From NCBI RefSeq assembly GCF_023630705.1, contig NZ_JALQEM010000012.1, positions 62,001 to 126,000 of the forward strand: a stretch of 64,000 nt of DNA. The letters are read 5' to 3'. Both the position numbers and the translations under genes were made by a program. Below are positions 45,559 to 54,725 of this stretch, piece after piece; positions within the stretch are counted from its first letter, which is position 1; the number at the start of each line of letters is the position of its first letter. The notes beneath the pieces were generated by a model that saw nothing but the letters and a program-made list of their open reading frames with translations, was not told where the DNA came from and did not search any database. This DNA comes from Caballeronia sp. GAFFF1 (GTDB lineage: Bacteria; Pseudomonadota; Gammaproteobacteria; Burkholderiales; Burkholderiaceae).

Positions 45559-45993
45559 ATGTTCAAGCACATCCTTGTACCGACCGACGGCTCCGAGCTG
45601 TCGCAGAAAGCCATAGACGGCGCGATCGACCTCGCGCAGTCGGTTGGCGCGCGCATCACCGCTTACGCGTGTCTGCCGCAGTATCCGTACTCGCCGTTCG
45701 CGGATGTCGCCGTCGAGCCGCCCGACGACTTTCACGCCCGCGCCGAACGCGAGGCGCGCGAGCATCTGCGGGCCGTCGAGCGCGCGGCCGAGGAGGCGGG
45801 CGTGCCGTGCGACAGCGTGACGAGCATCGAGGCGGCACCGTATATCGGCATCATCGACGCGGCGGAGCAGAACGGCTGCGACGTCATCCTCATGGCATCG
45901 CACGGCCGTCGCGGGCTCGGAAGCCTGCTTATCGGCAGCGAAACGCAGCGCGTGCTGACGCACACGCGCATTCCGGTCATCGTGTACCGCTGA
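45559..45993 (+). CDS. universal stress protein (UspA family)
   Basis: A 144-residue protein from ATG 45559, with a strong AAGGAGG site at 45547-45553; the upstream in-frame sequence is not needed. MFKHILVPTDGSELSQKAIDGAIDLAQSVGARITAYACLP opens the Usp fold. CDVILMASHGRRGLGSLLIGSETQRVLTHTRIPVIVYR carries the ATP-binding G-x2-G-x9-G-S/T pattern, so this is an ATP-binding type. It converges on aceA. Confidence 0.93.
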   Translation: MFKHILVPTDGSELSQKAIDGAIDLAQSVGARITAYACLPQYPYSPFADVAVEPPDDFHARAEREAREHLRAVERAAEEAGVPCDSVTSIEAAPYIGIIDAAEQNGCDVILMASHGRRGLGSLLIGSETQRVLTHTRIPVIVYR

Positions 45994-45997
45994 TGTC

Positions 45998-46044
45998 GCG
46001 GCGGCCGACACGCACACCACGCGCGCCCGGCCGCCGCTTTCTTT
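45998..46044 (+). terminator. possible terminator after the usp gene
   Basis: GCGGCGGCCG (45998-46007) pairs perfectly with CGGCCGCCGC (46028-46037) around a 20-base loop, followed by a T-rich stretch. The large loop makes it weaker than the others. Confidence 0.45.
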
Positions 46045-46094
46045 GCCGCTCTCCCTGATTCAGCCTGCCCTAGGGCAATGCCGCTTTCGGTTGC

Positions 46095-47402
<1,308 letters not shown>

Positions 47403-47488
47403 GGCGTTTCTCCTTGAGATTGGGCTGTAAGACGAAACCGTTGTCGATGCTTGATCGCGTTGTGAGCAGTGACGCTGCGTTTTGCTCA

Positions 47489-47504
47489 ACTCTTATATAA
47501 GAGT
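47489..47504. promoter_or_regulatory. 16-bp palindrome in the aceA promoter region
   Basis: ACTCTTATATAAGAGT is perfectly symmetric and lies 87-102 bases before the aceA ATG. The central TATA suggests overlap with a -10 region. The form fits a dimeric repressor site (GntR-like sites often look like this); the regulator is unknown. Confidence 0.55.
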
Positions 47505-47592
47505 GTAGGCCCCTCGGTGGTCGATAAAAAGCCGTCGCAAGGAGTTTTGGTGCATCCAAATGTGCTTTTAGATCAATGACCTATAGTCTTCG

Positions 47593-47690
47593 TTTCATAA
47601 TGCGCAATGTTCTTTCCCATGCTGCAATCGCCTTCGTTGTGCCGCGCAGCAGCGCTTTTGCGACGCAAAAAAACGTTGCGCATTATGAAA
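47593..47690. promoter_or_regulatory. pair of 19-bp inverted repeats upstream of aceA
   Basis: TTTCATAATGCGCAATGTT (47593-47611) and AACGTTGCGCATTATGAAA (47672-47690) are inverted copies with one mismatch, 60 bases apart. They could be two operators for a looping regulator. A hairpin or a degenerate miniature element with 19-bp terminal repeats is the alternative. Confidence 0.5.
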
Positions 47691-47705
47691 TGCAAAAGGC
47701 GGGCG

Positions 47706-47740
47706 AAAAAAAACCGATGCGCGAGGCATCGGTTTTTCTG
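47706..47740 (-). terminator. terminator of the DEAD-box helicase gene
   Basis: AAAAACCGATGC (47709-47720) pairs with GCATCGGTTTTT (47726-47737) around a five-base loop. On the minus strand it runs into eight T. It lies about 50 bases after the helicase stop. Confidence 0.85.
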
Positions 47741-47786
47741 TCTTGCTGGCGAAAGTCGGCGTTATCGCGCCGTCCCTCCGCTTACA

Positions 47787-49433
47787 TCAGTTGCCGCGGC
47801 GCGGTGCGCGCGGGCCGTCGTTGCGGCGCGCGCTGTAGCCGTCGCGCTGGCCGAAACCGCCTTCGCGGTTGCCGCCGCGATAGCCGCCGTCACGGTCGCC
47901 GCTACCGGCGTTGCTGCCGCGATAACCGCCTTCGCGATAGCCGCCTTCGCGCGAACCGGCGCCCGACTTGTTGCCGTAGCCGCTCGCGTTGGCCGCGCCG
48001 TAGCCGCGTCCGCCGCCATTGCCGCTGCCGAAGCGCCGGCCGCCGTTACCGCTGCCCGGACGGCCGCGGCCGCCGAAACCGCCCTTCGGCGGCGACTTGC
48101 GCGGCTCGAAGCCGACAACGACATTCACCGGCAGCGGCGCGTGCACGAAGCGCTCGATGCGCTTGAGCGCGCCCATTTCGGCGTGATGCACGAGGCTCAC
48201 GGCCGTGCCGCTGCGTCCGGCGCGGCCCGTGCGGCCGATGCGGTGCACGTAGTCTTCGGCGAACTTCGGCAGGTCGTAGTTAAAGACGTGCGTGATGCCC
48301 GGAATGTCGATACCGCGCGCCGCGACATCCGTGGCCACCAGCACGCGCACGCGGCGCTCGCGCAGCGCGCGGATGGTGCGGTTGCGCGCGCCTTGCGGCA
48401 GGTCGCCGTGCAGCGCGGCGGATTCGAAGCCCGCGTCCGACAGACGATTTGCGATCAGATCGGCGTCGCTCTTCGTCGCCGTGAACACGATAGCCTGATC
48501 CAGCTCGGTATCGCGCAGCAGGTGATCGAGCAGGCGATCCTTGTGGTCGCGGTCGTCGACGTAATGCACGGTCTGCGCGATGTTGCTGCGCGCTTCCAGC
48601 TTCTGCACGATCTCGATGCGCTCGGGATCCTTCAGCAGGCGGCCGGTCAGCGACGCGATCTTGCCGTCGATGGTTGCCGAGAAGAGCAGCGTCTGACGCG
48701 TGGCCGGCGTGGCCGCGACGATCGTTTCGATGTCTTCGATGAAGCCCATGTCGAGCATGCGGTCGGCTTCGTCGAGCACGAGCATGTTGAGGTTCGACAG
48801 GTCGATGCGGCCGCGCTCAAGATGGTCGATCAGACGGCCCGGCGTCGCGACGAGGATTTCAGGGTTCTTCGCGAGCAGCATGAGTTGCTGGCCGTACGCG
48901 ACGCCACCGAGAATGCTGACCGTGCGCAGGCGGCGCAGATGGCGCCCGTACGTGGTCGCGGCGGCGGACACTTGCATGGCGAGCTCGCGCGTCGGCGTGA
49001 GCACGAGCAGCTGCGGGCGCGCGATCGGCTGCGGACGGCGGCCGGGGCGCGCGTTCGGGTCGCGCGGCTGACGCGGCTGCTGCGCCTGGAGCTTTTCCAG
49101 TTGCGCGAATTTTTCGATGGCCGGCAGCATGAACGCCGCCGTCTTGCCGGAGCCGGTCGGGCTCGAAACGAGCAGATCGCGGCCGGCGAGCGCGGCGGGA
49201 ATCGCGCGCTGCTGCACGGGCGTCGGCGACTGGTAGCCGGCGTCGGTCAATGCGGAAACGATATCGGCCGACAGACCGAGCGATTCGAAAGTGGGGCCGG
49301 CGGGCACTGCGGGAGCCGTTTCGGCCGAGGCAGCGGCCGGGGCTGCGGGTGCGGCCGTGTCGGCGGCCGGGGAAATGCCAAGCGTTTGTGCTGCGATGTT
49401 GTCCAACGGGCTGGGGGTGAAGCTCGAAGTCAT
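47787..49433 (-). CDS. rhlE: DEAD-box RNA helicase, RhlE type, with RG/GY-rich tail
   Basis: A 548-residue protein from ATG 49433 (MTSSFTPSPLDNIAAQTLG), with AAGGAT upstream; an in-frame extension to 49562 is less likely. Helicase motifs occur in order: FESLGLSADIVSALTDAGYQSPTPVQQRAIPAALAGRD (Q motif), SSPTGSGKTAA (Walker A), PTRELA, VLDEADRMLDMG, LFSATI, then VLVATDVAARGIDIPGITHVFNYDLPKFAEDYVHRIGRTGRAGRSG. The last 100 or so residues are Gly/Arg/Tyr/Asn repeats of the type GGYR/GGFG, a basic RNA-binding tail. It should remodel RNA in ribosome assembly or decay, especially in the cold. Confidence 0.92.
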   Translation of the reverse strand: MTSSFTPSPLDNIAAQTLGISPAADTAAPAAPAAASAETAPAVPAGPTFESLGLSADIVSALTDAGYQSPTPVQQRAIPAALAGRDLLVSSPTGSGKTAAFMLPAIEKFAQLEKLQAQQPRQPRDPNARPGRRPQPIARPQLLVLTPTRELAMQVSAAATTYGRHLRRLRTVSILGGVAYGQQLMLLAKNPEILVATPGRLIDHLERGRIDLSNLNMLVLDEADRMLDMGFIEDIETIVAATPATRQTLLFSATIDGKIASLTGRLLKDPERIEIVQKLEARSNIAQTVHYVDDRDHKDRLLDHLLRDTELDQAIVFTATKSDADLIANRLSDAGFESAALHGDLPQGARNRTIRALRERRVRVLVATDVAARGIDIPGITHVFNYDLPKFAEDYVHRIGRTGRAGRSGTAVSLVHHAEMGALKRIERFVHAPLPVNVVVGFEPRKSPPKGGFGGRGRPGSGNGGRRFGSGNGGGRGYGAANASGYGNKSGAGSREGGYREGGYRGSNAGSGDRDGGYRGGNREGGFGQRDGYSARRNDGPRAPRRGN

Positions 49434-49869
49434 GTCGATCCTTGAAACGGGAAATAAGGCGTCGGCGCCAATCGGCATACCCAGGTCGTTGGATTCAGCG
49501 AGCGAAGAAACAGCGAGCAAATCGAAAAACGGGGGCAACTCGCGCATACAGACGGCGAGCATCGTTGTTAGAAGCTGTATCGGATACGTCAGGGCGCTTA
49601 AGCACTGACGTCAGCCTGGTGCATGACGGGCCGCGAAATGAATAGCGCACAAACGATGCGCTACGGCCTGGCAGGGAAGGGACAGTTTCTAAACTGGATT
49701 GGAGCGAAACGCTACGAAGCACTCTGATACGGGGCACGGTGCCTTGCGGCGTGCGCCTCGTAATCAGCTGCATGACAAGAAGTATAGCGGAATTTGCTGC
49801 ACCGCGCCACAGTTTGACGCATTCGCGCGCCATCGGAGGGCATCGAAGGCGCGCGGCAGATGTCGTCGG
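49434..49869 (-). other. leader region of the helicase gene
   Basis: 436 bases without a supported gene between the acyl-CoA-binding protein gene and the helicase. On the minus strand a good -10 box, TATACT, is the complement of 49781-49786, with no clear -35. If used, the mRNA leader would be about 340 bases long, unusual for this genome. Confidence 0.45.
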
Positions 49870-50139
49870 TCAGCCTGCCTCGCCGCGTTTGAGCGACTCG
49901 ACGAGTTCGACGTAGCGCTCCTTGGCGGTATCGGCCGGCGTGCCTTTCAGCGCGGCCCATGCTTCGTGCTTGTATTTGCCGGCGATATCGGTGAAGCCGG
50001 GCGCATCGCCTTCTACGTCGCCGACGCTCGCCTGCTTGTACAGCGCGTAGAGACGCAGAAGCGTGAGATTGCCGGGGCGCTCGGGCAACTGCGTGACGTC
50101 GGCTTGCGCGCGGGCGAATTGCTGATCGAGGTCGGTCAT
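49870..50139 (-). CDS. acyl-CoA-binding protein
   Basis: An 89-residue protein from ATG 50139 (MTDLDQQFARAQADVTQLPERPGNLTLLRLYALYKQASVGDV). The ACBP pattern is clear: LRLYALYKQASVGDVEGDAPGFTDIAGKYKHEAWAALKGTPADTAKERYVELVESLK, with the Tyr and Lys residues that bind the CoA adenine and phosphate. It buffers long-chain acyl-CoA. It is divergent from tsaB. Confidence 0.93.
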   Translation of the reverse strand: MTDLDQQFARAQADVTQLPERPGNLTLLRLYALYKQASVGDVEGDAPGFTDIAGKYKHEAWAALKGTPADTAKERYVELVESLKRGEAG

Positions 50140-50325
50140 GCGGGCGTCCTGTTCAATTTGAGATGCCGACGATCTTAGCAAGCGCAAGCGGGCCGTCTGT
50201 GGAGGCATCCTTCGAATCCGTTGCACGGCGAGCGGGCGCGTCATCGCGCGGAAAAGTCCGCGAACGCCTGCCGCATGTCACGCGAGCCGCAAAAGCCGGC
50301 GCAGTCCCGCATTACAATACGGCCT

Positions 50326-51138
50326 ATGACACGCACCGTACTGCTCGCTCTCGATACTTCGACGGAATTCTGCTCCGTCGCGCTTTTGCTCGACGATCCC
50401 GCGGCCAAGCCGTCGTCCATTGCCGCGCCGGCTTACCTGATCGGGGATACGTCGGTGTGGTTCCGCCACGAAGCGACGGGCGCGGTGTCCAGCACGCGCC
50501 TTTTGCCGGCGGTGCGCGAGCTCCTCGACGAAGCAGGGCTCGCCCTCGCCGACTGCAACGCCATTGCCTTCGGCGCGGGGCCGGGGTCGTTCACCGGCCT
50601 GCGTACGGCGACCGGCGTCGCGCAAGGGCTCGCGTTCGGGCTGAATGTTCCGGTGGTGCCGGTGAGCACGCTGCTCGCCTGCGCGGAAGCGGCCAGGCTC
50701 AACGACGCGTCGTTGCCGGATCGCGTGCTCGTCGCGCTGGATGCGCGCATGGATGAGGTCTATTGGGCCGAGTACGAGCAGGAACCCGCGCCCGGCGACT
50801 GGCGCGAACTGCATGGCGCATCGCTCGATCGTCCCGACGCGCTGCCGCTTCCCGCGGTGCCGTTCGCGCTCGCGGGCAACGCGGCGGCGGCGTTCGGCGA
50901 TCGCCTGCCCGCGCTCGCGGCCGCCGCGCATGTCGACCGCGATGCGCTGCCGCACGCGCTGCCGGTCGCGCTGCTCGGCTTGCGCGCGCTCAAGGCGGGA
51001 CGCGCGGTCGCGCCGGAACTCGCCGCGCCGGACTATGTGCGCAACAAGGTCGCGCAGACGACGGCCGAGCGCACCGAAGCGCGCGCCGCTGCGGCGAAGG
51101 CCGGCGCGCAGTCTCCCGGCGCGGAGGCGCTTCGGTGA
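50326..51138 (+). CDS. tsaB: tRNA threonylcarbamoyladenosine biosynthesis protein TsaB
   Basis: A 270-residue protein from ATG 50326. LLALDTSTEFCSVALL opens the ASKHA fold and FGAGPGSFTGLRTATGVAQGLAFGLNVPVVPVSTLLA is the diagnostic YeaZ/TsaB block. DARMDEVYWAEYE and a less conserved C-terminus follow. With TsaD and TsaE it makes t6A37 on tRNAs reading ANN codons. Its stop overlaps the GTG start of rimI by four bases. Confidence 0.95.
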   Translation: MTRTVLLALDTSTEFCSVALLLDDPAAKPSSIAAPAYLIGDTSVWFRHEATGAVSSTRLLPAVRELLDEAGLALADCNAIAFGAGPGSFTGLRTATGVAQGLAFGLNVPVVPVSTLLACAEAARLNDASLPDRVLVALDARMDEVYWAEYEQEPAPGDWRELHGASLDRPDALPLPAVPFALAGNAAAAFGDRLPALAAAAHVDRDALPHALPVALLGLRALKAGRAVAPELAAPDYVRNKVAQTTAERTEARAAAAKAGAQSPGAEALR

Positions 51139-51626
51139 GCGGCGTGTTGCTCGCGGATCGGTATCTCACGCCGATGACCGAAGCGGACCTCGACGAAGTC
51201 GCCGCCGTCGAAAAGCTCGCCTACGAATTCCCGTGGAGCCGCGGCAACTTCCAGGACTCGCTGCGCAACGGCTACTACGGCGTGTGCCTGCGTCACGTGA
51301 CCGGCACGCTCATCGGCTATTGCGTGCTGATGCCTGTGGTCGATGAAATGCATCTGCTGAATCTGTGCGTCGCGCCGTCCGCCCAACGCGCCGGCGCGGG
51401 CCTGACGCTGCTGCGCGAGGCCGTGCGCGTCGCGCGTGCCGAAAAGCTCGAAGGCATGCTGCTCGAAGTGCGGCCGTCGAATGCCCGCGCCATCCAGCTT
51501 TACGAGCGGTTCGGCTTCACGGCCATCGGGCGTCGCAAGAATTATTACCCCGCGCGGCATCGGTCGCGCGAGGACGCAATCGTCATGCGTCTGTCGTTCA
51601 AGGAGAGTGTGCATGGCGCTCGATGA
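51135..51626 (+). CDS. rimI: ribosomal protein S18 alanine N-acetyltransferase
   Basis: A 163-residue GNAT enzyme from GTG 51135, which overlaps the tsaB stop (GTGA). LTPMTEADLDEVAAVEKLAYEFPWSRGNFQDSLRNGYYGVCL is the RimI opening. The acetyl-CoA site is LNLCVAPSAQRAGAGLTLLREAVRVARAEKLEGMLLEVRPSNARAIQLYERFGF, with Q-R-x-G-x-G/A replaced by Q-R-A-G-A-G. The last residues RHRSREDAIVMRLSF match the family. The tsaB-rimI pairing is widespread. Confidence 0.93.
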   Translation: MSGVLLADRYLTPMTEADLDEVAAVEKLAYEFPWSRGNFQDSLRNGYYGVCLRHVTGTLIGYCVLMPVVDEMHLLNLCVAPSAQRAGAGLTLLREAVRVARAEKLEGMLLEVRPSNARAIQLYERFGFTAIGRRKNYYPARHRSREDAIVMRLSFKESVHGAR

Positions 51627-52797
51627 ATCGCTGATCGAGGAACTCGGGATCGGGTTCCTTTGGGTGAGGAGAAGGGCGGAGGCGAATGCCGCAGCCGAGC
51701 CGCTGCCGCAGCGCGTCTCCCGCGACGCTGCCGCCGATGCGGCGAAAGCGGCACCACAGGCCGATTCGGCAATTGCCGCGGCCCGCTCGCAAGCACCGAT
51801 GCCGCCGATGGACGCCTCTCGCACAACGGCGCCGGATGCCGCGGATTCGTCGCTTCACGCCTCGCACGCTCAGGCGCCCGATGAAGCGGAAGCGGCACCC
51901 CGCCTGGAGCCGGCAATGGTCCCGAACCGCTTGCACGCGGAAAACACGACGCACCCCGCAGAGCCGGCACGGACCGCGAGCCGCTCTGATACTCCGACGC
52001 CGCCGCCGGACGCGTTTGCTCCCGTGTCTGCTCGCCACGCCGCATCCGCGAAAGCCCGCACCGAGCCGCAGTCCGAATTCGACGCGCAGCCCTCGGATTA
52101 CCCACCGTTCGACGCCTACGACGACCTTCCCTGGACCGACGACGCGCCGTCGCCTGCAACGCCCGTCGCGCCCGCCGTGCCCGACGACGTCCGCACGCTC
52201 GACTGGACCGCGCTCGAAGATCGCGTCGCGGGTTGCGAGCTATGCCGCCTGTGCGAACGCCGGACGAACGCGGTGTTCGGCGTGGGCGACCGCGAAGCCG
52301 ACTGGATGTTGATCGGCGAAGCGCCCGGGGAGAACGAGGACAAGCAAGGCGAGCCGTTCGTCGGACAGGCGGGCAAGCTGCTCGACAACATGCTGCACGC
52401 GCTCGGCCTTTCGCGCGAATCGAACGTCTATATCGCGAACGTCATCAAGTGCCGGCCGCCCGGCAACCGTAATCCGGAACTCGACGAAGTCGCGCGTTGC
52501 GAGCCGTATTTGCAGCGTCAGGTCGAACTCGTGAAGCCGAAGATCATCGTTGCACTCGGGCGTTTCGCGGCGCAAAGCCTGCTCAAGAGCGAGGCGAGCA
52601 TCGCGGCGTTGCGCGGGCGCGTGCACGAGTATCGCGGCGTGCCGGTCGTCGTCACGTATCACCCGGCGTATCTGTTGCGCAGCCTGCCCGACAAGGCGAA
52701 GGCCTGGGCCGATCTGTGCCTCGCCCGCAAGACGCACGCCGAAGCGCTCGCCGCGCTCGGCGTCGAACCGGGAGCCGGGAAGGGCGCGCGCGGATGA
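51613..52797 (+). CDS. uracil-DNA glycosylase, 4Fe-4S type, with long disordered insert
   Basis: A 394-residue protein from ATG 51613, overlapping rimI by 14 bases. The short N-terminal MALDESLIEELGIGFLWVRRR is followed by an Ala/Pro-rich low-complexity stretch of about 165 residues (25-190). The catalytic domain starts near 195: cluster cysteines C208 and C211 (C214 is extra), C280 and C296; GEAPGENEDKQGEPFVGQAGKLLDNML (motif A, from 235) and TYHPAYLLR with H350. It removes uracil from DNA. Family 4/5 enzymes are usually 200-250 residues, so the insert is notable. Its stop overlaps the DUF1853 start (ATGA). Confidence 0.93.
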   Translation: MALDESLIEELGIGFLWVRRRAEANAAAEPLPQRVSRDAAADAAKAAPQADSAIAAARSQAPMPPMDASRTTAPDAADSSLHASHAQAPDEAEAAPRLEPAMVPNRLHAENTTHPAEPARTASRSDTPTPPPDAFAPVSARHAASAKARTEPQSEFDAQPSDYPPFDAYDDLPWTDDAPSPATPVAPAVPDDVRTLDWTALEDRVAGCELCRLCERRTNAVFGVGDREADWMLIGEAPGENEDKQGEPFVGQAGKLLDNMLHALGLSRESNVYIANVIKCRPPGNRNPELDEVARCEPYLQRQVELVKPKIIVALGRFAAQSLLKSEASIAALRGRVHEYRGVPVVVTYHPAYLLRSLPDKAKAWADLCLARKTHAEALAALGVEPGAGKGARG

Positions 52798-53768
52798 CCG
52801 GCCTGTCGCGCCTCGTCGATCGCTTCGGGGACGCGACGGTGCGTGATCTGGCGTGGCTGCTTTTCTCGCCCGATCTCCTGCGCGAGAGCGCGGCGGGCGC
52901 GCCGCTCGCGCAGCCGTTCGAATCGGCCGATGCGCGCGACGCCACGCTCGCGTGGCTCGCTGGGCTCGACGCCGCGCCGGACGCATTGCACGTGCGCTCG
53001 CGCAATCCCAAATCGACGCGCCTCGGCATCTACGCCGAAAGCCTGCTCGAATTCTTTCTGGCGCACGGGCCGGCCGCGCGGCTGATCGCGGCAAACGTGC
53101 CGCTGCGGCGTCAGCGCCGCACCATCGGAGAATGCGACTTTCTGCTGGAGACGGCGGCCGGCGCGCGGCTGCACTGGGAGCTGGCAGTGAAGTTCTATCT
53201 GCACATCGGCGATGGCGTCGCGCGCGCGGCGCGCTTGTCGGACTATGTCGGGCCCAATCTGCAGGATCGCTTCGATCTGAAGCACGCCCGGCTCTTGACG
53301 CATCAACTCGGCTTGACGTCGCGGGCGGAGTTCGCCGCGCTCGGGCTGGAGGGGCCGTGGCACCCGCAGTTGTTCATCAAGGGGCGGCTCTTCTATCACG
53401 ATGAAGGCATCGCGCCCGCGCCGGAAGTGGGCGAAGCGCATGTGCGCGGATGGTGGCTGACGGCGACGGAATGGCGCCATCGGCATGGAGGGCATGACGC
53501 GCAGGAAGATCGCGCGTGGGTTGTGCAGCCGCGGCTTGCGTGGCTCGCGCCGCGCCGCCTGAACGCGCCGGATGCCGATACGTTGATCGACGAGGCCGCC
53601 GCCATTCACACGCGTCTTGCCGCCATCGCCGCGCCGACGATGGTCGCCGCCTACGTGCGCGACAGCGCGACCGGCTGGACCGAGGAATCGCGCGGCTTCA
53701 TCGTCCCGGACGACTGGCCGGAGCGGGCGAGCGCGTTCGCTGCTTCCGGGCTTCCCGCGCCCGCGTGA
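52794..53768 (+). CDS. DUF1853 family protein
   Basis: A 324-residue protein from ATG 52794, coupled to the glycosylase gene. VRDLAWLLFSPDLL near the start, LGIYAESLLEFFLAHGPAARLIAANVPLRRQRRTIGECDFLLETAAGARLHWELAVKFYLHI and GPNLQDRFDLKHARLLTHQL are the conserved blocks of DUF1853. The E-C-D-F-L...H-W-E-L-A-V-K pattern has the look of a PD-(D/E)xK nuclease core (D, then E-x-K-like E-L-A-V-K). That reading is an inference. Coupling to uracil-DNA glycosylase would fit a DNA repair role. Confidence 0.82.
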   Translation: MTGLSRLVDRFGDATVRDLAWLLFSPDLLRESAAGAPLAQPFESADARDATLAWLAGLDAAPDALHVRSRNPKSTRLGIYAESLLEFFLAHGPAARLIAANVPLRRQRRTIGECDFLLETAAGARLHWELAVKFYLHIGDGVARAARLSDYVGPNLQDRFDLKHARLLTHQLGLTSRAEFAALGLEGPWHPQLFIKGRLFYHDEGIAPAPEVGEAHVRGWWLTATEWRHRHGGHDAQEDRAWVVQPRLAWLAPRRLNAPDADTLIDEAAAIHTRLAAIAAPTMVAAYVRDSATGWTEESRGFIVPDDWPERASAFAASGLPAPA

Positions 53769-53904
53769 CTTTCCGACGCGTGACCGACGTTCGGCCGCGC
53801 GCTCGCTTCGGCGGTGGCGCTCGCCGGAGGCATCGCGCGGCTTCTTCTTTCCGGACGAGCAACGTGGCCGGGCGAAGCGCCCGCCGCTTCCTACGGCTGC
53901 CCGA

Positions 53905-54717
53905 TTACCACCATCGATAAAAGTGATGCACCGGCCCGACGCCGCGGCCGACCTCTAGTCGCGCGCTCGCCTCGATGGCGCCGCTGAGATACCGCTTCGC
54001 CTCGGCGGTGGCGCTGGCAAGATCGCCGGTCCGAGGAATTAGCGCGGCAATCGCCGCCGACAGCGTGCAGCCGGTGCCGTGCGTGTTCTTTAGCGCGACG
54101 CGCGCGCCGGCAAGCCGCAGCGCGCCCGTCGTTTCGATCAGCCAGTCCGGACTATCCGCCGACGCCAGATGCCCGCCCTTCATCAGCACGGCGCGCGCGC
54201 CGGAGGCAAGCAGCGCCTCGCCCTGACGCACCATCGCGTCTTCGTCTGCGGCTGGCTGCGTGCCGAGCAACGCCGCCGCTTCCGGCAGATTCGGCGTGAC
54301 GAGCGTGGCGAGCGGCAGCAGTTCGTCGCGCAGCGCGGCCACTGCTTCGGGCGCGAGCAGCGCGTGATTGCTCTTCGAAATCATCACGGTGTCGAGCACG
54401 ACATGCGCCGGGCGATGCCGCCTGAGCGCGTCGGCTACCGCGCGCACGATGCCCGCATTGGCCAGCATCCCGATCTTCACTGCGTCGATGCGGATGTCGT
54501 CGAACACGGCATCGAGCTGCGCCGTGACGAACGCGGGCTCCGGCGCGTGGACAGCCGTGACGCCGCGCGTGTTCTGAGCGGTCAGCGCCGTAACGACGCT
54601 CGCGCCGTACGCGCCGAGCGCGGAAAACGCTTTGAGATCGGCCTGAATGCCCGCGCCGCCGCCCGAATCGGAACCGGCGACAGTGAGCACGTTGGGAATG
54701 GGATTAGTCGAAGACAT
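53905..54717 (-). CDS. thiD: hydroxymethylpyrimidine/phosphomethylpyrimidine kinase
   Basis: A 270-residue protein from ATG 54717 (MSSTNPIPNVLTVAGSDSGGGAGIQADLKAFSALGAYG), the standard ThiD opening. QNTRGVTAVH, VKIGMLANAGIVRAVADAL, VVLDTVMISKSNHALL, LVTPNLPEAAALLG and KNTHGTGCTLSAAIAAL (anion hole and catalytic Asp/Cys region) follow. It phosphorylates HMP and HMP-P to HMP-PP for thiamine synthesis. It is the last gene of thiM-thiE-thiD, starting eight bases after thiE. Confidence 0.95.
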   Translation of the reverse strand: MSSTNPIPNVLTVAGSDSGGGAGIQADLKAFSALGAYGASVVTALTAQNTRGVTAVHAPEPAFVTAQLDAVFDDIRIDAVKIGMLANAGIVRAVADALRRHRPAHVVLDTVMISKSNHALLAPEAVAALRDELLPLATLVTPNLPEAAALLGTQPAADEDAMVRQGEALLASGARAVLMKGGHLASADSPDWLIETTGALRLAGARVALKNTHGTGCTLSAAIAALIPRTGDLASATAEAKRYLSGAIEASARLEVGRGVGPVHHFYRWW

Positions 54718-54725
54718 GAGAAAAG

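Larger units (their letters stand above)
47403..47786. other. aceA upstream region
   Basis: 384 bases between aceA and the helicase gene on the same strand. It contains a 16-bp palindrome at 47489-47504, a pair of 19-bp inverted repeats at 47593-47690 and the helicase terminator at 47706-47740. No protein gene is supported. Confidence 0.6.

Noticed and set aside
47787..48110. A CRISPR-like or tandem-repeat array in the repeat-rich DNA
   Set aside because: The repeats are imperfect, without regular spacers, and code for the Gly/Arg-rich tail of the helicase.
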